The notes beneath the pieces were generated by a model, which was not told the origin of the DNA, made no database searches, and worked only from the letters and a program-made list of their open reading frames with translations. 64,000 nt of DNA from Sphingobacteriales bacterium 46-32 (GTDB lineage Bacteria > Bacteroidota > Bacteroidia > Chitinophagales > Chitinophagaceae), in the NCBI GenBank assembly GCA_001898485.1, contig MKTY01000020.1, positions 1,054,001-1,118,000 on the forward strand, read 5' to 3'. Positions 61,758 to 64,000 of this stretch are shown in pieces. How positions within the stretch are numbered: position 1 is the first letter of the stretch; every line of letters starts with the position of its first letter. Both the position numbers and the translations under genes were made by a program.

Positions 61758-61765
61758 TATCTTTG
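61758..61765 (+). promoter_or_regulatory. promoter -7 box that sets the start of the GH25 gene
   Basis: TATCTTTG matches TAnnTTTG exactly and lies inside the longer open frame of the lysozyme gene. Transcription from here begins downstream of the GTG at 61719, so the ATG at 61797 is the likely start. Confidence 0.55.
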
Positions 61766-61796
61766 CGATCAGCTGATCAAACCTGTTCAATCATTA

Positions 61797-62567
61797 ATGT
61801 CTGCACGCCGAAAGAGAAAGTCTTCCCGATGGCCCTGGCTGATCGTTTTTTTACTGCTATTACTGGCCGTTGGCTGGTTCAGTTATCGCTGGCTGGCTTA
61901 TCGTAAAGTAAAATTTACCCGCTATCCCGAGTTTGGTATCGGCATTCCCAACAATTACGAAATTCACGGCATAGATGTATCACGCTATCAGCAGCTAATT
62001 GCCTGGGAAGAAGTCAGAGACATGGAAGTGGATGGCATAAAGCTGGGTTTTGCTTTTATAAAAGCCATAGAGGGCCTGGGTAATACCGATCCCCAGTTTC
62101 ATCGCAACTGGCGGCGGTCACGCTCGCAGAACGTGGTGCGGGGCGCCTATCATTTTTTCATCGCTTCAAAAGATGGAAAAATGCAGGCAGAAAATTTTAT
62201 TAAAAGAGTAGACCTCGAGTCGGGCGATCTGCCACCTGTGCTGGATGTAGAGCAACGCAATGGCGTGTCAAAAGAGCAACTGCGGAAAGAAGTAAAAAAA
62301 TGGCTCGCGACCGTCGAGAACTACTATAAGGTAAAACCGATCATCTATACCAATGTGGATTTTTATGTCCAGAACCTGGGCCGTGATTTTGATGATTATC
62401 CGCTTTGGGTAGCACATTATTATCAGCAACAGCAACCACGTATCAGCCGGCACTGGCATTTCTGGCAGCATAGTGATCAGGGTCGTGTGAACGGAATTAT
62501 TCCCAAAGTCGATTTCAATGTTTTTCGCGGCGACTCACTTGAGTTTAAAGAATTGCTGGTGCCGTGA
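61797..62567 (+). CDS. membrane-anchored GH25 (lysozyme, Ch-type) protein
   Basis: A 256-residue muramidase with an N-terminal anchor: a basic lead (SARRKRKSSRWPW) and one hydrophobic helix, so the catalytic domain faces the periplasm. The GH25 domain (about 60-256) shows the start HGIDVSRYQ with the catalytic-region aspartate, then FAFIKAIEGLGNTDPQF and VVRGAYHFF, then PPVLDVEQ with the key acidic pair. WHFWQHSDQGRVNGI and VDFNVFRG close the barrel. GH25 enzymes cut the N-acetylmuramic acid beta-1,4 bond in peptidoglycan. The open frame starts earlier (GTG at 61719), but a promoter box inside it supports the ATG at 61797. Confidence 0.92.
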   Translation: MSARRKRKSSRWPWLIVFLLLLLAVGWFSYRWLAYRKVKFTRYPEFGIGIPNNYEIHGIDVSRYQQLIAWEEVRDMEVDGIKLGFAFIKAIEGLGNTDPQFHRNWRRSRSQNVVRGAYHFFIASKDGKMQAENFIKRVDLESGDLPPVLDVEQRNGVSKEQLRKEVKKWLATVENYYKVKPIIYTNVDFYVQNLGRDFDDYPLWVAHYYQQQQPRISRHWHFWQHSDQGRVNGIIPKVDFNVFRGDSLEFKELLVP

Positions 62568-62603
62568 GTTGAACCAAACAATGTACCTTTTACCAGTAAA
62601 ACA

Positions 62604-62831
62604 ATGCAGATGGAACAGGGCTGGGATCCGGAAGTAAAACAGTTTTTTCTTAAAATTCTGAATACGATAAGCTGGGGGCTGATCTGGATACTTATGGCCG
62701 CCACTTTTGGGCTCTATCTTGGCTGGGCATACAATAGCGGTCGTCCTGTTTATACACAAATCATTTACTACGTGGTCATGCCTCTATCCTTATTTTTTGT
62801 AGTGCGGCATATTTACCGCCTCTGGAAATAA
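62604..62831 (+). CDS. small membrane protein of unknown function
   Basis: A 75-residue protein with two hydrophobic helices (about 20-40 and 50-68), a polar start (QMEQGWDPEVKQFF) and a basic end (HIYRLWK). It follows the GH25 gene by 36 bp. An in-frame ATG two codons later is an alternative start. The family is not recognised. Confidence 0.65.
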   Translation: MQMEQGWDPEVKQFFLKILNTISWGLIWILMAATFGLYLGWAYNSGRPVYTQIIYYVVMPLSLFFVVRHIYRLWK

Positions 62832-63011
62832 TAGAACCGCTGTTGTCAGAGCAACGATGATCTGCCGGTAAACCGGGTGTCTTAATTATTTCCTTTTTTT
62901 ATGTACTGCTGTACGGATAAAACAGACCCGGGGATATCAAAGTAAAAAATACCCGCCAGTACGGATAGAGGAGCTTTTCAGGAATAGCTATTTTGGAGCA
63001 TTCGTTTTTGT

Positions 63012-63422
63012 ATGACATTCAAGCAGCTATGCCGGCAGGTGGTGATACTGGGAACGCTCCTGATCTGGTTAATCAAATTCCTGATTCGTCCCCTTCACCT
63101 GTTGCCGCATGGCGCAGATTTTATGCTGGGCGTGGCTCCCAATCTGCTGGGTTCCTTTTTAATTCCCTTCGGCGCATACTGGTTTTTTCATGGGCGTGAT
63201 CATCTTATGGCCCGTCTGCTGCGCCTGCAAAATGCGGTGGAGTTGCGCCAGGTGTGCCTCATCAGTTTTGGCCTGCTTGTGCTGAATGAATATCTGCAGA
63301 TGTTTCCCGTCTTTGGCCGCACCTTCGATGTCTATGACATTCTGATGTCTGTGCCCGGACTCGGACTTTCTTATTTTTCTTTTACCTGGCTGCAGCAGCG
63401 ATATGCTGCCAGTGCGGGTTAA
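63012..63422 (+). CDS. VanZ-like membrane protein
   Basis: A 136-residue membrane protein with three or four helices. The last third, NEYLQMFPVFGRTFDVYDIL followed by a small-residue-rich helix (SVPGLGLSYF), resembles the end of VanZ-family proteins, where an acidic residue, a Q-x-F/L-x-P and a G-R-x-x-D-x-x-D run form a conserved loop. No vancomycin-resistance context is present. Its stop codon overlaps the stop of the convergent NTF2-like gene by four bases. The call is tentative. Confidence 0.55.
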   Translation: MTFKQLCRQVVILGTLLIWLIKFLIRPLHLLPHGADFMLGVAPNLLGSFLIPFGAYWFFHGRDHLMARLLRLQNAVELRQVCLISFGLLVLNEYLQMFPVFGRTFDVYDILMSVPGLGLSYFSFTWLQQRYAASAG

Positions 63423-63841
63423 CTGCTATGGTCGGCCACTATTTTCCACTGGCCATTTATTTTTCTGAACACAAGGGTATAATGTCCCTGCAGATCGCCT
63501 ATGGTACGGTATAGTTTCCATTTACCCACTACAAAGAAATAATCTGGCGAAAGCTGTTTTACCGACAACAGATTAAACTGCAGTTTGCCCATGGCAGCGG
63601 TATCGGGATAACCCTGTTTGTAGTTTCGCAATGTATTGGCCCAGCCATAAGTCACACCCCTCGACCCGATAAACATCAGCGAGTCATTTTCCCAGTAGCC
63701 GCTCATAAACTGCTCCAGTTTGCCCTCATTCCAGGCCCGGGTTTGCTGATCAAGTATATCGCGAATGGCTTTCTCGTCGGCAGATTGAGCAAGGCTGCAA
63801 TAGCTGATAAGGAGGAAAAAAGCACCCAGGAGAGTCTTCAT
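63419..63841 (-). CDS. exported NTF2-like (DUF4440/SnoaL-type) protein
   Basis: A 140-residue protein with a signal peptide (about 1-19, ISYCSLAQ) and a small NTF2-like domain: KAIRDILDQQTRAWNEGKLEQFMSGYW and the end (LQGHYTLVFRKINGQWKIVADHSS) are typical of the DUF4440/SnoaL-like family. Members are mostly uncharacterised; some are isomerases or ligand-binding proteins. The ATG at 63839-63841 is used. It is probably periplasmic. Confidence 0.88.
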   Translation of the reverse strand: MKTLLGAFFLLISYCSLAQSADEKAIRDILDQQTRAWNEGKLEQFMSGYWENDSLMFIGSRGVTYGWANTLRNYKQGYPDTAAMGKLQFNLLSVKQLSPDYFFVVGKWKLYRTIGDLQGHYTLVFRKINGQWKIVADHSS

Positions 63842-63871
63842 GCAATAAGTTTTGTACAAGGTACTGCAATC

Positions 63872-64000
63872 CTAGTGATCGCAGTCATCGGCATGGGCAT
63901 GATCATGCACACGGCAAAAACGATAATTGAGGAAATGAGCCAGTACAATCAGAATAACAGCCGGCAGAAGGAGCCAGTTTTCATAATGTATAAAGAACAG
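63872..64000 (-). CDS. C-terminal end of a MerC-like membrane protein, cut by the window edge
   Basis: The last 42 residues of a gene that extends past the right edge. A hydrophobic helix (WLLLPAVILIVLAHFL) is followed by NYRFCRVHDHAHADDCDH and a TAG stop. The arrangement of helix, N-Y-R-x-C-R and the His/Asp/Cys-rich metal-binding tail resembles MerC-domain proteins of Bacteroidota. I cannot see the rest, so this is a partial call. Confidence 0.6.
   Translation of the reverse strand: MFFIHYENWLLLPAVILIVLAHFLNYRFCRVHDHAHADDCDH

Overview
The window looks like chromosome of a Bacteroidota bacterium, most likely of the Chitinophagaceae or a close relative. The evidence is protein content typical of that phylum: an S46 dipeptidyl-peptidase, DUF2480, GH3-like adenylating enzyme, SusC-type outer-membrane barrel, CDGSH protein, OmpA lipoprotein and S41/M28/M23 exported peptidases. 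Promoter-like TAnnTTTG boxes lie upstream of several genes, and recognisable Shine-Dalgarno sequences are scarce. No rRNA, tRNA, CRISPR array, intact insertion sequence or prophage was seen. It reads mostly as ordinary core chromosome with a few decayed genes.

Layout. 1-7.8 kb: recQ (cut by the left edge), then a rightward run with kdsD, a mannose-1-phosphate guanylyltransferase, a VOC protein, a DEDDy exonuclease, a RidA remnant, a YjbR protein and a methionine aminotransferase. 7.8-10.5 kb: a leftward GT39-type glycosyltransferase and nadA. 10.5-11.07 kb: a 0.55-kb AT-rich gap with a cluster of DnaA-box-like sites, which I propose as a candidate replication origin. 11-24 kb: DPP11-like S46 peptidase, ppiD-like foldase, DUF2480, corA, ClC channel, rhomboid protease, kdsB, a fatty acid hydroxylase-family protein, a DUF2007 protein and dnaN. 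24.3-28.1 kb: an unusual two-gene unit (chaperone-fold-like protein plus cytoplasmic trypsin-like protease with zinc ribbon), recX and an omega-amidase.

28-37.3 kb: S41 peptidase, thiL, an inositol monophosphatase-family enzyme, a large GT2 fusion protein starting at TTG, a GH3-like enzyme, a LysE exporter, a small exported protein and mtgA. 37.3-39.6 kb: a nicotinamide riboside salvage unit (pnuC, nadR and an extra NadR-like kinase). 39.6-48.3 kb: two M23 peptidase paralogues around an SRPBCC protein, an ORF6N protein, a hydrolase, a saccharopine dehydrogenase-like protein, nfu, two methyltransferases including cmoA, an ArsC-like protein and a frameshifted TetA-like MFS gene. 48.5-55.8 kb: OmpA lipoprotein, a short asparaginase, CDGSH protein, M28 peptidase, a TonB-dependent-receptor-like barrel and an AraC regulator. 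55.8-64 kb: a structured non-coding gap, a 516-residue unknown protein, a 99-bp tandem repeat, pcrA/uvrD, a degenerate RAYT-like protein, a GH25 lysozyme, small membrane proteins, an NTF2-like exported protein and the end of a MerC-like gene.

Functional threads: envelope building (kdsD, kdsB, the GDP-mannose enzyme, glycosyltransferases, mtgA, M23 and GH25 enzymes); NAD supply both de novo (nadA) and by riboside salvage (pnuC/nadR); genome maintenance (recQ, dnaN, recX, pcrA); and protein turnover. All calls rest on reading the translated sequence; no database search was run.
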